From positions 1 to 36,120 of the forward strand of contig JAUYMC010000015.1 of the NCBI GenBank assembly GCA_030699545.1: a stretch of 36,120 bases of DNA, read 5' to 3'. Position 1 is the stretch's first letter. The number at the start of each line of letters is the position of its first letter. The position numbers and the translations under genes were made by a program. This stretch comes from Gemmatimonadales bacterium (lineage in GTDB: Bacteria; Gemmatimonadota; Gemmatimonadetes; Gemmatimonadales; GWC2-71-9). The notes under the pieces are model-generated. The model had not been told where the DNA came from. It saw only the letters and a program-made list of their open reading frames with translations, and searched no databases. Below, piece after piece: positions 24,665-33,175 of this stretch.

Positions 24665-25836
24665 GCACCCGTCTCCGCCTCCCAGCGGGCGACGATAACG
24701 TCGCACCGCTCGGGGTCCAGTTCAATCGCGCAGGCCCGCCGCCCCATCCGCTCCGCAGCGATGATGGTCGTCCCCGTGCCGCAGAAGGGGTCAAACACCA
24801 TCTCCCATTCGGGCGTCCAGTGGGTCAGGTGCTCGATGAACAGATCGACGGGCTTGCCGTGCCGTTGCAACCGACTGAACGGCCGCTCGCCGTCGACAAG
24901 GTGCTCGCCGATACCGATCTCGACGATCGACGGGAAGGTGAGCCGCTTATCATCCGGGCATTTCTTGACGCTTCCGACCTGAACGATCAGGGCGTGCGCG
25001 TGCGCCACCTGAGTCGTCGCGCTTCGGTGATGGGTCGGCCGGACGATCACCCGCTCGAACCGAAACCACTCATCGGGAATCAGGCGAATCACCTTCGCAG
25101 GGCCGAAGACGATGCTTGGGTCCGCGATGTGTTGCGAATAGGCAGCGTCGCCCACCTCGTAGGGCGGATCGACGATGGTTACACCGGGGACATCGCCAGC
25201 GCAGACCCGCGCAATGTCGTCCGCCGATGTGCCATCTCCGCACAGGAGCCGGTGCGCGCCCATGAGCCAGACGTCGCCGCGCTTGGTCACGACGTGCAGG
25301 GGCGGCTCGGGTACATCATCTCCGCCCCCGCTTGTGCCTCCGCCTTCGTCGTCCAGCGCTGCAAGCTCGCCCAGCCGCAACTCCTCGTAGAGCGCCGCGT
25401 CGTCCGCCTCGATCTCGGCGAGGATCGCGTCAAGGTCGTCGGTGAACTCGCCCGCGCTGTGGGGGTTGTTCGCCGCGACGTTGGCCGCCTTCTCCTTCGC
25501 CTCCGGCCACCGAACGCCGCGGATGCGGAAGCGGCCGGACGGCGTATCGAGCCAGCCCCAGCACTCGGGGCCGGACTCCGTGTCGCGCCACTCCTCTTCC
25601 CACTGGACGTCACCGGGCGCGAACGCCTCCAAGATGGGCGTGCGCTGGTGGCCGGTGACGAGGCGCTGCGTCTCGAAGTTGTAGACGATGCCGGAGATGT
25701 CGCCGAACGCGACGACGCTGGCACTGAGGCCGGCGCGCGCCTCGTCGGTGATGCGGCGCGGGTTGCGCTCCCAGCCCTTCAATTTCGTGGGCGGCGTCTC
25801 GGCGGCGTCTCGGCGTCTACGAGTCATGGCCTCCAT
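24643..25836 (-). CDS. ParB/Srx-domain DNA methyltransferase (N4/N6 type)
   Basis: N-terminal WERNPRRITDEARAGLSASVVAFGDISGIVYN...LVTGHQRTPIL (ParB-like); VTIVDPPYEVG (DPPY) and MVFDPFCGTGTTIIAAERMGRRACAIELDPERCDVIVARW (FxGxG). Alternative ATG at 25827. Confidence 0.88.
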   Translation of the reverse strand: MEAMTRRRRDAAETPPTKLKGWERNPRRITDEARAGLSASVVAFGDISGIVYNFETQRLVTGHQRTPILEAFAPGDVQWEEEWRDTESGPECWGWLDTPSGRFRIRGVRWPEAKEKAANVAANNPHSAGEFTDDLDAILAEIEADDAALYEELRLGELAALDDEGGGTSGGGDDVPEPPLHVVTKRGDVWLMGAHRLLCGDGTSADDIARVCAGDVPGVTIVDPPYEVGDAAYSQHIADPSIVFGPAKVIRLIPDEWFRFERVIVRPTHHRSATTQVAHAHALIVQVGSVKKCPDDKRLTFPSIVEIGIGEHLVDGERPFSRLQRHGKPVDLFIEHLTHWTPEWEMVFDPFCGTGTTIIAAERMGRRACAIELDPERCDVIVARWEAETGAQAARAA

Positions 25837-25867
25837 CCTACCATACGCGGCCTTGACGCCGCCCCGC

Positions 25868-26305
25868 CTACGGCTCGCCCACCATGAACGCGAGCGCCGT
25901 CGACTGACGCACGACCTCGGGGTCAAGGGCGCCGACCACGGCGCGCAGCTTGGACAGCGCGTACCGGGCTGCCCTCCAAGCGCCCCGGTCCATCGCGTCC
26001 GCGACGGCCCCGATAGCGGACTCGACGCACCGCGGGTGCTCCGACCTCGGCAGAGGCGGCGCGCCCCCGGCGAGTTCGTCCAGCGTCAGCAGGTGCCGCC
26101 CGTCCACGGCCGCCGTCGTCGGATCGGTGCCCGCCGACGTCCCGTAGCACGCAGCCGCCTCCTCCAGCGGCAGCGACCACAGGCCGGGGCCGACAGCGCG
26201 CCCCGTCTCGACCTCGAAGACGCGGCCGACGCAGGCGAACGGCACCTCGCCCTTGGCCACGCCGAGCACCAGACCGTCCTCACGAACCGTCACACGTATC
26301 CGCAT
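25868..26305 (-). CDS. Hypothetical protein
   Basis: 145 aa; GAGGAGGAGAAACG directly before ATG 26305. Confidence 0.7.
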   Translation of the reverse strand: MRIRVTVREDGLVLGVAKGEVPFACVGRVFEVETGRAVGPGLWSLPLEEAAACYGTSAGTDPTTAAVDGRHLLTLDELAGGAPPLPRSEHPRCVESAIGAVADAMDRGAWRAARYALSKLRAVVGALDPEVVRQSTALAFMVGEP

Positions 26306-26359
26306 CGTTTCTCCTCCTCGGGCCTTGCGACCAGCCTACTCCGCGCGCATCGTCTCCCC

Positions 26360-26647
26360 ATGGAACGTATCGCCATCGTCCTGCCCTGCCCCCACGGTGA
26401 CCACCACAGCAAGATCGGCGTGCAGCCCCTCTGGGAGTTGGTCCGGGCCGGCGAGCCGTACCCGTGCGGGGTGTGCGGCCGCCCCATCATCGTCGATGTC
26501 GTGGTCCGCACCCGCGCCCCGTCGCTGAAGATCGTGGGCGAGGAGAGGCCGGCGACGATCACGGTCCAGAAGCTCGCCATGGGTTCAGGCGCCATCCAGA
26601 TCGTCTTCGTGCGGGGCGAGCGAGCGGAGCCGCTCGACCAGCCGTAG
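26360..26647 (+). CDS. Small putative zinc-binding protein
   Basis: MERIAIVLPCPHGDHHSKIGV...PYPCGVCGRPIIVDV; CxHxxH/CxxC; strongly G/C-biased third positions in this frame. No clear SD. Confidence 0.58.
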   Translation: MERIAIVLPCPHGDHHSKIGVQPLWELVRAGEPYPCGVCGRPIIVDVVVRTRAPSLKIVGEERPATITVQKLAMGSGAIQIVFVRGERAEPLDQP

Positions 26648-27070
26648 CGCCGCGCGCTTGCTGACCGCCAGATCCGGCCGCCCCACGTACTCCGCGACGG
26701 CGCGCCGAACCAACGCCGCGACGTTCGTCCGCCGCATGGTGGCCGTCCCGTGCAGCACCCGCGCCCACTGCGGCGGGATCACGGCCGCGACGTAACTGCC
26801 GCACCGGGAGCGGCAGCGTGCGCCCCGACTGGGGGACGTCCAGCCGCACGGCGTGAGGTGCACGCGGGCCCGCCGCGCCCACTCCGCGAGGGCGCGGCGG
26901 ACCAGCGTCGAGACCGAGACGTTGTCGAGCTCGGAGCGGATGACCACGGCCTCCGCGAGGGCGCCGCAGACCGACACCATGATGCACACGTTCTCGCCGC
27001 GGTGGGCCTTGCGGCGGTCGGCGGGCGTGGTGAGGCCGCCCCCGACTTCGCCGCGGCGGGTCTGGGTCAT
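26585..27070 (-). CDS. Small Cys-containing protein with two similar helical (RHH-like) segments; paralogue of the 35863 gene
   Basis: NVSVSTLVRRALAEWARRARV and TNVAALVRRAVAEYVGRPDL flank CGWTSPSRGARCRSRCG; ATG 27070 overlaps upstream stop (ATGA). Confidence 0.68.
   Translation of the reverse strand: MTQTRRGEVGGGLTTPADRRKAHRGENVCIMVSVCGALAEAVVIRSELDNVSVSTLVRRALAEWARRARVHLTPCGWTSPSRGARCRSRCGSYVAAVIPPQWARVLHGTATMRRTNVAALVRRAVAEYVGRPDLAVSKRAALRLVERLRSLAPHEDDLDGA
26761..26905. repeat. Direct repeat copy 1 (145 bp, ~95% identical to 35976-36120)
   Basis: Manual alignment without gaps, about 7 mismatches; last ~75 bp identical. Confidence 0.85.
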
Positions 27071-27393
27071 GCCGCCGCCCCGAACCACGCCACGATCGCC
27101 TCCACCGCTTCATCCTCCGCCGCCGGCCGCTCGTCGTCGGGACCTGCGACCGCCACCCCCTCGCCCGTCGCCTCGACAACCAGCCAGTTGTCCTCGCCCT
27201 CCCACTCCGCTTGCAGCATCCCGCACCCCGGCGAGATGAACGGCTCGGCCCAGCGGGCGCCCACGCGCTCCTCGGCTCGGTCGAGCACGCGGCGCAGTTG
27301 GTCCGCGGCCTTGGGACTCGGCGGTGGCGAGCCGTAGGAGTCCCAGTCGTTGGGCAGGGCCAGCAGGGCGGTCAGGCGCTCATCGCGGGTCAT
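27067..27393 (-). CDS. Hypothetical protein
   Basis: MTRDERLTALLALPNDWDSYGSPPPSPKAADQLRRVLDRA...; 108 aa. Confidence 0.65.
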   Translation of the reverse strand: MTRDERLTALLALPNDWDSYGSPPPSPKAADQLRRVLDRAEERVGARWAEPFISPGCGMLQAEWEGEDNWLVVEATGEGVAVAGPDDERPAAEDEAVEAIVAWFGAAA

Positions 27394-27493
27394 CGTCGGC
27401 CTCCATCTCCACGTACGGCCCGCAGACCTCGCACGCCGCCACCCCCGCCAGCGAGACGCACATCGCCCACACTTCATACATCCCCACCGTCAT
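27380..27493 (-). CDS. Small CxxC-containing ORF (37 aa or less)
   Basis: MTVGMYEVWAMCVSLAGVAACEVCGPYVEMEADDDPR; fills the gap between neighbours with overlapping starts and stops. Confidence 0.35.
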   Translation of the reverse strand: MTVGMYEVWAMCVSLAGVAACEVCGPYVEMEADDDPR

Positions 27494-28433
27494 CCGTCTC
27501 GCACATGCCCCACCGCATACAGCCGTCGGTCGCGGCGTTGTCGAGCAGGTCGAACATCGGCATCTGACGCCCGCCGCGGTCCGTCTGCGCCCACGCAACC
27601 ACGTCGTCGATGCTCATCACGCCGTTGCGGGCCGGGCCCTGGAAGTAGCAGCGCTCGTGCCGTGGAGAGGCGGGGTCGCGCAGTTCGCGCTCCAAGTCCT
27701 CCAACTCCTCGTCGCCGGCGATCTTCTCCGGCCATGGCTTCTCCGCCCGCGCGGTCGATCGCGCTCGCGCCCCGGCCGTCATCTCGATCTCCAGCGCGCG
27801 GATCATGTCGATGCGCTCCGGGTCGTCGCGAGCCACCAGCGCGATCTCCGCCTTGCGCGCGTGGATGCAGGGCCAGCAGCCTACCCGGTTGGCGCCGCGC
27901 AAGTACAACGGGTTCGGCGCGATGCCGTGCCGCCGGTGGATCTCGATGACCTGCTCCTCGGTCCAGCCGATGAGCGGCCGCCAGATCATGCAGTCGATGC
28001 CGCCGCGCTGGTCCGCGGCCCACCGCTCCCACTCGGGCAGTTGCGCCCGCGCGGCCGACTCCAGGCGGCGGATGCCGACGGCGTTGACGACCGTCCCACC
28101 CGTCTCCTCGATCCGCCGGATCGGGTACTCGCGGATGGGCAGCACCTTCAGGCGTTCGGTACACCAGCGGCGCATCCGGCTCGGAAACATCACCTTGCGC
28201 CGGATCCACTCGACCATCCCACCCTCGGGCGAGCGCAGCCACCGGATGGGGCCGATCGCTGGGTCGAGCACGTCGCGGAGGTAAGTGTAGGTGTCGGGGT
28301 GCTCCCAGCCGGTATCGCAGAACACCGCCTCGTAGGCGATACCCTGCTCGCGCAGGTGCAGCGCCATCGCCGTCGAGTCCTTGCCGCCTGAGACGCTGAC
28401 AACAACAAGACGCCCATCAACATGTTCGTTCAC
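27474..28433 (-). CDS. PAPS reductase family PP-loop ATPase-like protein
   Basis: VVVSVSGGKDSTAMALHLREQGIAYEAVFCDTGWEHPDTYTYL... (SGGKDS P-loop), RRWCTERLKVLPI, RVGCWPCIHARKAEI; GGGAGGT 6 nt upstream of GTG 28433. Confidence 0.87.
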   Translation of the reverse strand: MNEHVDGRLVVVSVSGGKDSTAMALHLREQGIAYEAVFCDTGWEHPDTYTYLRDVLDPAIGPIRWLRSPEGGMVEWIRRKVMFPSRMRRWCTERLKVLPIREYPIRRIEETGGTVVNAVGIRRLESAARAQLPEWERWAADQRGGIDCMIWRPLIGWTEEQVIEIHRRHGIAPNPLYLRGANRVGCWPCIHARKAEIALVARDDPERIDMIRALEIEMTAGARARSTARAEKPWPEKIAGDEELEDLERELRDPASPRHERCYFQGPARNGVMSIDDVVAWAQTDRGGRQMPMFDLLDNAATDGCMRWGMCETDDGGDV

Positions 28434-28434
28434 T

Positions 28435-28494
28435 TCACACCTCCCCCGGGTATCCGAGCCCGGCCAACCACCGCACCGCGTCGGCGCTACCCAT
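28435..28494 (-). CDS. 19-aa mini-ORF MGSADAVRWLAGLGYPGEV
   Basis: ATG 28494 overlaps the end of the RusA-like gene (ATGGGTAG); stop lies 1 nt before the downstream GTG (TGAAGTG). Confidence 0.35.
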   Translation of the reverse strand: MGSADAVRWLAGLGYPGEV

Positions 28495-29074
28495 CAGCCA
28501 TCTCCACCGTCACCTCAACCCGCGGCGCGCCACGGTCCACGCCTCGCCACTCGATGCGCTGGCCAACGACCACCGTGCAGGCGTCGTCCGCGAGCACCTC
28601 AGCGCCCGCCTTCACGAGCCCGTCGAGCACCGTCTTCAGGATGTTGTCGAGGTCGCGGCGCCGTCGGTCCGGCGTCCAGACGTCCACCGACACGCGGCAC
28701 GGGCCCTGCCCCGCCCGGACGCCAGCGGCGCGGGCAGCGGCAGCGACGCGCGCCTTGTAGCGCCGCGTCTCGGGCGGGGTGTAGGTCCCGCTGCCAGTAA
28801 CCCGGGGCCGCTGCATCGCGACGGGCTTGCCGAGCACAACGAACGACCACGACGTCTCGGGCCGCGCCGCGCCCTCACCCCGGGCCATCGGGTCGCGACG
28901 ACGCCCCCGGGCAAGCCGCTCGTTGCCTGCATCAACCACCGCGCGGGCCTTCGACGACAGGCCGTCGGCGCGGCGGGCCTCCGCGGCTTCCAGCGCCGCC
29001 ACGAGGGCCGCGGGCGGGCGGGGGTCGTGGACGAGACCGAGGGCGCGGGCCAGTACAGTGGCGGTCGGCTTCAT
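28487..29074 (-). CDS. rusA: RusA-like Holliday junction resolvase
   Basis: FVVLGKPVAMQRPRVTGSGTYTPPETRRYKARV... RRRRDLDNILKTVLDGLVKAGAEVLADDACT: RusA signature (DxDN...LDGL...DD). Confidence 0.87.
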   Translation of the reverse strand: MKPTATVLARALGLVHDPRPPAALVAALEAAEARRADGLSSKARAVVDAGNERLARGRRRDPMARGEGAARPETSWSFVVLGKPVAMQRPRVTGSGTYTPPETRRYKARVAAAARAAGVRAGQGPCRVSVDVWTPDRRRRDLDNILKTVLDGLVKAGAEVLADDACTVVVGQRIEWRGVDRGAPRVEVTVEMADG

Positions 29075-29352
29075 GCGGCGGCCCTCTCGGCGTGGTAGGC
29101 GTCGATGTAGTCGTCCACATCGTCGGGCCAGAGCACTCGGCCTACGTCGGGGCCGGCGAGCACCACGATGCAGGCCGGCCGCCACGTCGTGACGCTCATC
29201 AGCGTGCCGCTGCCCCACAACGCCGGCCCCTGTGGTGCGCGGGCTTCCCGCAGCGCCTCGCGGGCCTCGCCCCAGGAGGGGACGACGGCAGCAAGTCGCC
29301 AGAAGCAACCCTGCTCGAGGCGGGCGATAGCGAAGGCGGCGGGGCGGTTCAC
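29071..29352 (-). CDS. Hypothetical protein
   Basis: VNRPAAFAIARLEQGCFWRLAAVVPSW...; GTGA overlap at 29349-29352. Confidence 0.62.
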   Translation of the reverse strand: MNRPAAFAIARLEQGCFWRLAAVVPSWGEAREALREARAPQGPALWGSGTLMSVTTWRPACIVVLAGPDVGRVLWPDDVDDYIDAYHAERAAA

Positions 29353-29615
29353 GACGCGATCTCCAGTCCAAGGCCCATCTGCACCGCTTCTGCGAGGGGC
29401 CGCGACCTGACGCCAGTGCACGACGGGCACTTCATCCGCAACACCCTCCCGACGACGACCTCAACGAACCCAGCCCCGATCACAGCCTCGGCACACGCGG
29501 CGCTCCGGTCGCTCTCGTTCGGCGGACCCAGCCCGGCGTACCGGCGCCCGCCTTCAGCCCGGCACCAGTCGCAAGCCGCCGCGGTCCAACGTCCTTCATA
29601 GTCGACGATGATCAT
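29349..29615 (-). CDS. Small Zn-ribbon-like protein
   Basis: MIIVDYEGRWTAAACDWCRAEGG...LRMKCPSCTGVRSRPL; two CxxC motifs. Confidence 0.65.
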   Translation of the reverse strand: MIIVDYEGRWTAAACDWCRAEGGRRYAGLGPPNESDRSAACAEAVIGAGFVEVVVGRVLRMKCPSCTGVRSRPLAEAVQMGLGLEIAS

Positions 29616-30472
29616 GAGGCAACCTCCAGGGCGAGTTCGATCTGCACGGCGGGGAGTCGGCGCGGCGCCCGGCTCATCGTGAGCCACTCGGGCTTCCCCG
29701 CGTCGCGCAGGCGGCAGGCGGTCCAGCCTTCGAGGGGCAGCGGCTCGGCCTCGGAGACGACCACCAGGTCCGCGACGTCGGCGTGACGCTGCGCGAGATC
29801 TAGCACGTCGGCCCGCGGCAGCAGCTCCGCGTACCGCGGCGCACCCAGGTAGGGCGGGTCGATGTAGACGACCGAGCCCGGCACCGGATCGACGTCGCGG
29901 ACGTCGCCGTGCACGACCTCGACGCGGCTCCAGTCGAGGTGGTCGAGGGCCTCGACGCGGTCGGCCAGCGTCGCGATCCGCTTGACCGCGTGCCGACGTA
30001 CTGGCGACCGGGTGGGCGTCACCTCCCCAACGCTGTCCCACACGCGGCCGCCGCCGTTTGCCTCCCAGCGCGCGCGCTCCGTCGACCACCACAGGGGCAT
30101 GCAGCCGGTCATTCGCGCCTGGAGGCACAGGTACTGCGCCGCGCGCCACGCGGGACCAGACGGCGGCTCGTGCAGCAGCGTCGGCCACACCTCGACGAGG
30201 TCGCCGCGGGCGTGCCAGGCGCGCAGGACCTCCACCGTCTCGCGGCGGATGTCTGCGTCGCGGAGCGTCTTCCACACGTCGCCCCACGGCCCGGCGTCCA
30301 CGAGCACCACGCGGGCCGGATCGCGCACGCCCAGCAGCGACACGAGCACGGAGGCGTCGCGGCGCTTCGATCCCATGAAGCCGGTGAGCGGGCGCGCCCG
30401 GGCGAGGGCCCAGAGCGAGACGCTCGCGGTGCCGCAGCACAACTCGACGAGGGCGGGGCCGGGGGTCGTCAC
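29612..30472 (-). CDS. D12-class N6-adenine DNA methyltransferase
   Basis: LVELCCGTASVSLWALARARPLTGFMGSKRRDA...VVYIDPPYLGAPRYAELL; GTG 30472 overlaps upstream stop. Confidence 0.82.
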   Translation of the reverse strand: MTTPGPALVELCCGTASVSLWALARARPLTGFMGSKRRDASVLVSLLGVRDPARVVLVDAGPWGDVWKTLRDADIRRETVEVLRAWHARGDLVEVWPTLLHEPPSGPAWRAAQYLCLQARMTGCMPLWWSTERARWEANGGGRVWDSVGEVTPTRSPVRRHAVKRIATLADRVEALDHLDWSRVEVVHGDVRDVDPVPGSVVYIDPPYLGAPRYAELLPRADVLDLAQRHADVADLVVVSEAEPLPLEGWTACRLRDAGKPEWLTMSRAPRRLPAVQIELALEVAS

Positions 30473-30768
30473 GTCGCGCTCCGCCTTGCCCGGCCCGCGA
30501 CCACCACCTCGCCCACCATGTCCTCGACCGACCGCGCCGGCGCCCGCCACACAGACAGGCAGGCCCGACCGCGCCCGTCCATCCCGACCACGCAGCGCAG
30601 GCCCGCGGCGCGCATCTCGCCCGCCAGCCGCTCCAGGACCGCGTGCGCCTCCGTCGGCCACGAGACGGCCGGCGCGCCGGGGCGCGGGCGCGCCATGTGG
30701 ACGCCCGCGACGTGCGGCCGCAGGTCGCAGCGCAGGCCGTCGCGCTCGGCGGGGCAGCGGGTGGCCAT
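30469..30768 (-). CDS. Hypothetical protein
   Basis: MATRCPAERDGLRCDLRPHVAGVHMARPRPG...; 99 aa. Confidence 0.6.
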   Translation of the reverse strand: MATRCPAERDGLRCDLRPHVAGVHMARPRPGAPAVSWPTEAHAVLERLAGEMRAAGLRCVVGMDGRGRACLSVWRAPARSVEDMVGEVVVAGRARRSAT

Positions 30769-31073
30769 CACGCGACACCCTCCGCTTCCTTCCACTTGTG
30801 GTGCGCCTCCAGGACCTTGGCGATGTGGATCGCCGCGTCCGACGCCTCGCGCTCCGCCCTGACGAGCGCCGACCGCAGGTTCTTGACGTCCCGGGCCGCG
30901 AGGAAGACGTGCGCCTCCGCGTCGCGGACGGCGTAGATCCACGCATCCGCCTCGGTCGCGAAGTAGGTGTTGCTGTTCATCGTCTCCCCGTCGGCGTCCC
31001 GGTTCGGGTAGCCGGGGGTCTCGCACTCGACGGCGCGCGGCATGTCGTCGACCAGCTTCCAGACGGTGGGCAT
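30768..31073 (-). CDS. Hypothetical protein
   Basis: MPTVWKLVDDMPRAVECETPGYPNRDADGETMNSNTYFATEADAWIYAVRDAE...; overlaps neighbours by 1 bp. Confidence 0.62.
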   Translation of the reverse strand: MPTVWKLVDDMPRAVECETPGYPNRDADGETMNSNTYFATEADAWIYAVRDAEAHVFLAARDVKNLRSALVRAEREASDAAIHIAKVLEAHHKWKEAEGVA

Positions 31074-31074
31074 G

Positions 31075-31959
31075 TCAGTCCTCCTCGTCGGGCAGCATGT
31101 CGAAGAGGTCGGGCGCATCGCGCAGGTCCGGGCCGATGCCGCGGCGCTGTTCTGCGACGGTCAGCGGCCGGGGCTCGGACGTGGGCTCGGTCGGCGGATC
31201 GTACGAACCGAACTCGCGCACCCATTCCCGCCCCAGCGCCCACCTCCGCCGCATCCCGATGGCCCGCCCCAGCGTGATGCCGAGGTCAGCGGCGGCGCGG
31301 CGGTCCTCGTCGGTCGCGCCCGGCGGGTCGCAGCGGGTGAACGACAGGAACGGCACGCCCGAGACGCCGATGGCCACCTCGACGTGGCCGCAGAGCGCCA
31401 CGCCCATCCACTCGATCGCGATCGAGTCACCGAACGCGCGGATGAGCCAGTCGGCCACATCCACCGGCTCCACGTTCGCCTGCGCCTCGGCGCTCTCCGC
31501 GACGCTCGTCTCCACGTCCCGAGCGTGCTCCAGGTAGTCGATGACCGCCTCAACGGCCTCCGCCATGGTCATCCCCACCACGGCGGCGTCTCTGTACCCA
31601 CGCCGATCGATGACGGCGAAGACCTCGTCGGCCGCCTTCTGGTGGTCGACCCATGTTCGCCGCTCGATCGCCCGCGCCTCGTCCCGCTCCGCCGTGAGGC
31701 GGGTGAGGGCGGCGTCGACAGCCACGCCGATGTCCCACCGGTGCGCGTCCCGCGGCGTGTCGGCGAAGCCGTCGCGCTCCAGCGCCCGCCATGCCTCGTT
31801 GACGGCGCGCGCGAGGCTGTAGCCGTGCTCGTTGGGCTGGTCGGCGAGCGTGAAGGCGCGCATCGCCCGCATCATGTCGTCCTCGGCGCGCAGTCGCTCG
31901 TTCTCGGCGCGCAGCGTGAGAATCAACCGCACCACATCGTCCCGTATGTCCTCGCTCAT
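31075..31959 (-). CDS. Hypothetical protein
   Basis: MSEDIRDDVVRLILTLRAENERLRAEDDMMRAMRAF...; 294 aa. Confidence 0.65.
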   Translation of the reverse strand: MSEDIRDDVVRLILTLRAENERLRAEDDMMRAMRAFTLADQPNEHGYSLARAVNEAWRALERDGFADTPRDAHRWDIGVAVDAALTRLTAERDEARAIERRTWVDHQKAADEVFAVIDRRGYRDAAVVGMTMAEAVEAVIDYLEHARDVETSVAESAEAQANVEPVDVADWLIRAFGDSIAIEWMGVALCGHVEVAIGVSGVPFLSFTRCDPPGATDEDRRAAADLGITLGRAIGMRRRWALGREWVREFGSYDPPTEPTSEPRPLTVAEQRRGIGPDLRDAPDLFDMLPDEED

Positions 31960-32258
31960 CGTTCGTCCTCCGTCCGTGTTCTTCCCGGGTGCCCGTCGTC
32001 GACGGACTGCTCCATCCCTACCTGCACCCGTGGCATCGGGCGCATCTCGATGGGCCGCGCGATGGCGCGGAAGTTGGCTTCCCGCCCCTCGGGGACGTGG
32101 ACGCGGAGGAAGGCCGACACCCCGCGGCCCATGCGCTTCGACAACCGCATCGAGCTCGTCATCGTCGACTCGGTCTCGATGAGCGCGCGCATGCACCGCT
32201 CCAGGCCCACGCGCGTCGTGTCGATGTCCACGTCCCAGGGCCAGCGCTTGGGGGTCAT
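31956..32258 (-). CDS. Hypothetical protein
   Basis: MTPKRWPWDVDIDTTRVGLERCMRALIETESTMTSSMRLSKRM...; ATGA overlap with both neighbours. Confidence 0.62.
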   Translation of the reverse strand: MTPKRWPWDVDIDTTRVGLERCMRALIETESTMTSSMRLSKRMGRGVSAFLRVHVPEGREANFRAIARPIEMRPMPRVQVGMEQSVDDGHPGRTRTEDER

Positions 32259-33175
32259 GCCGCCTCCTTCAGTCGTCCCAGCAGCCACGCGACGACAGGC
32301 GGGCAGACCGCGTTGCCGAGCAGATGGACGGCATCCTTGTGGCGCGTCGGCAGCCGGTAGCCGGCCGGGAAGCCCATGCCGTCGCGGATCTCATCACGGG
32401 TCAGCATCCGCATCCGGTCGTCGTCGACGAGCGCGAACCGGTCACGGGTAGGCAGCGTTCCGAGCGGCCGGGACAGCGGTCGACCGCCCCGCTCGCTCTT
32501 GTAGTAAGCGACGAGGAAGCGGTCGCCGTGACGTGCCCGCCCCGCACAGACGCGCGCCAACGTCGCAGCCGCCCGGCCCGGCCGCTCGATCGGAGACCAC
32601 CGGCCCGCCTCGAAGTCGACCACGTCAGACGCCGGGCGATGCTCCGCCGCAGGCGCGCCGAGATGCAGCGGCACCGTCGAGCGCGCGCCGACGATGAACA
32701 GGCGGCGCCGATGCTGGGGCACACCCACGTCGGCAGCGTCGATGACGTGCTCGGCCAGCGAGTAGCCCAGCGCGTTCATCGCCATGCGCCACGCGGGGTA
32801 GAGCTTCCAGCCCTGGAACTCGGGCACGTTCTCGACCACGACGAACTGCGGCGCATGGAACTCGGCGCACGACACCACCGCCCACGCCGTCGAGCGGCTG
32901 GAGTCGTGGTGCGCCTGATCCTTGCCCCGAGCCCGGCTGTGGCCTTGGCAGCACGGCGAGGCGAGGAGGATGTCATGCGCCGGCACGCGAGACCAGTCGG
33001 CGAGGTGAAGGTCCTGGCAGGCGTGCTCGACCTCGGGGTGGTTCGCGGCGTGCGTCTCCACCGCGAGCGGCCAGTGGTTCGCCGCCCACAGCACGCGGAC
33101 GCCCGCCGCGGCCGCGCCCTCAGTGAAGCCGCCGGCGCCGGCGAACAGGTCCACGGCAGTCGCCCACGATCTCAC
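32255..33175 (-). CDS. dcm: C5-cytosine DNA methyltransferase
   Basis: AVDLFAGAGGFTEGAAAAG (motif I), ILLASPCCQGHS (PC motif IV), FVVVENVPEF (ENV motif VI), VPQHRRRLFIVG (QxRxR motif VIII), LLGNAVCPPVV (motif X). Confidence 0.92.
   Translation of the reverse strand: MRSWATAVDLFAGAGGFTEGAAAAGVRVLWAANHWPLAVETHAANHPEVEHACQDLHLADWSRVPAHDILLASPCCQGHSRARGKDQAHHDSSRSTAWAVVSCAEFHAPQFVVVENVPEFQGWKLYPAWRMAMNALGYSLAEHVIDAADVGVPQHRRRLFIVGARSTVPLHLGAPAAEHRPASDVVDFEAGRWSPIERPGRAAATLARVCAGRARHGDRFLVAYYKSERGGRPLSRPLGTLPTRDRFALVDDDRMRMLTRDEIRDGMGFPAGYRLPTRHKDAVHLLGNAVCPPVVAWLLGRLKEAA

Noticed and set aside
23636-24706. 356-aa minus-strand ORF opposite DUF5131
   Set aside because: DUF5131 family motifs on the plus strand are unambiguous; the minus frame is low complexity.
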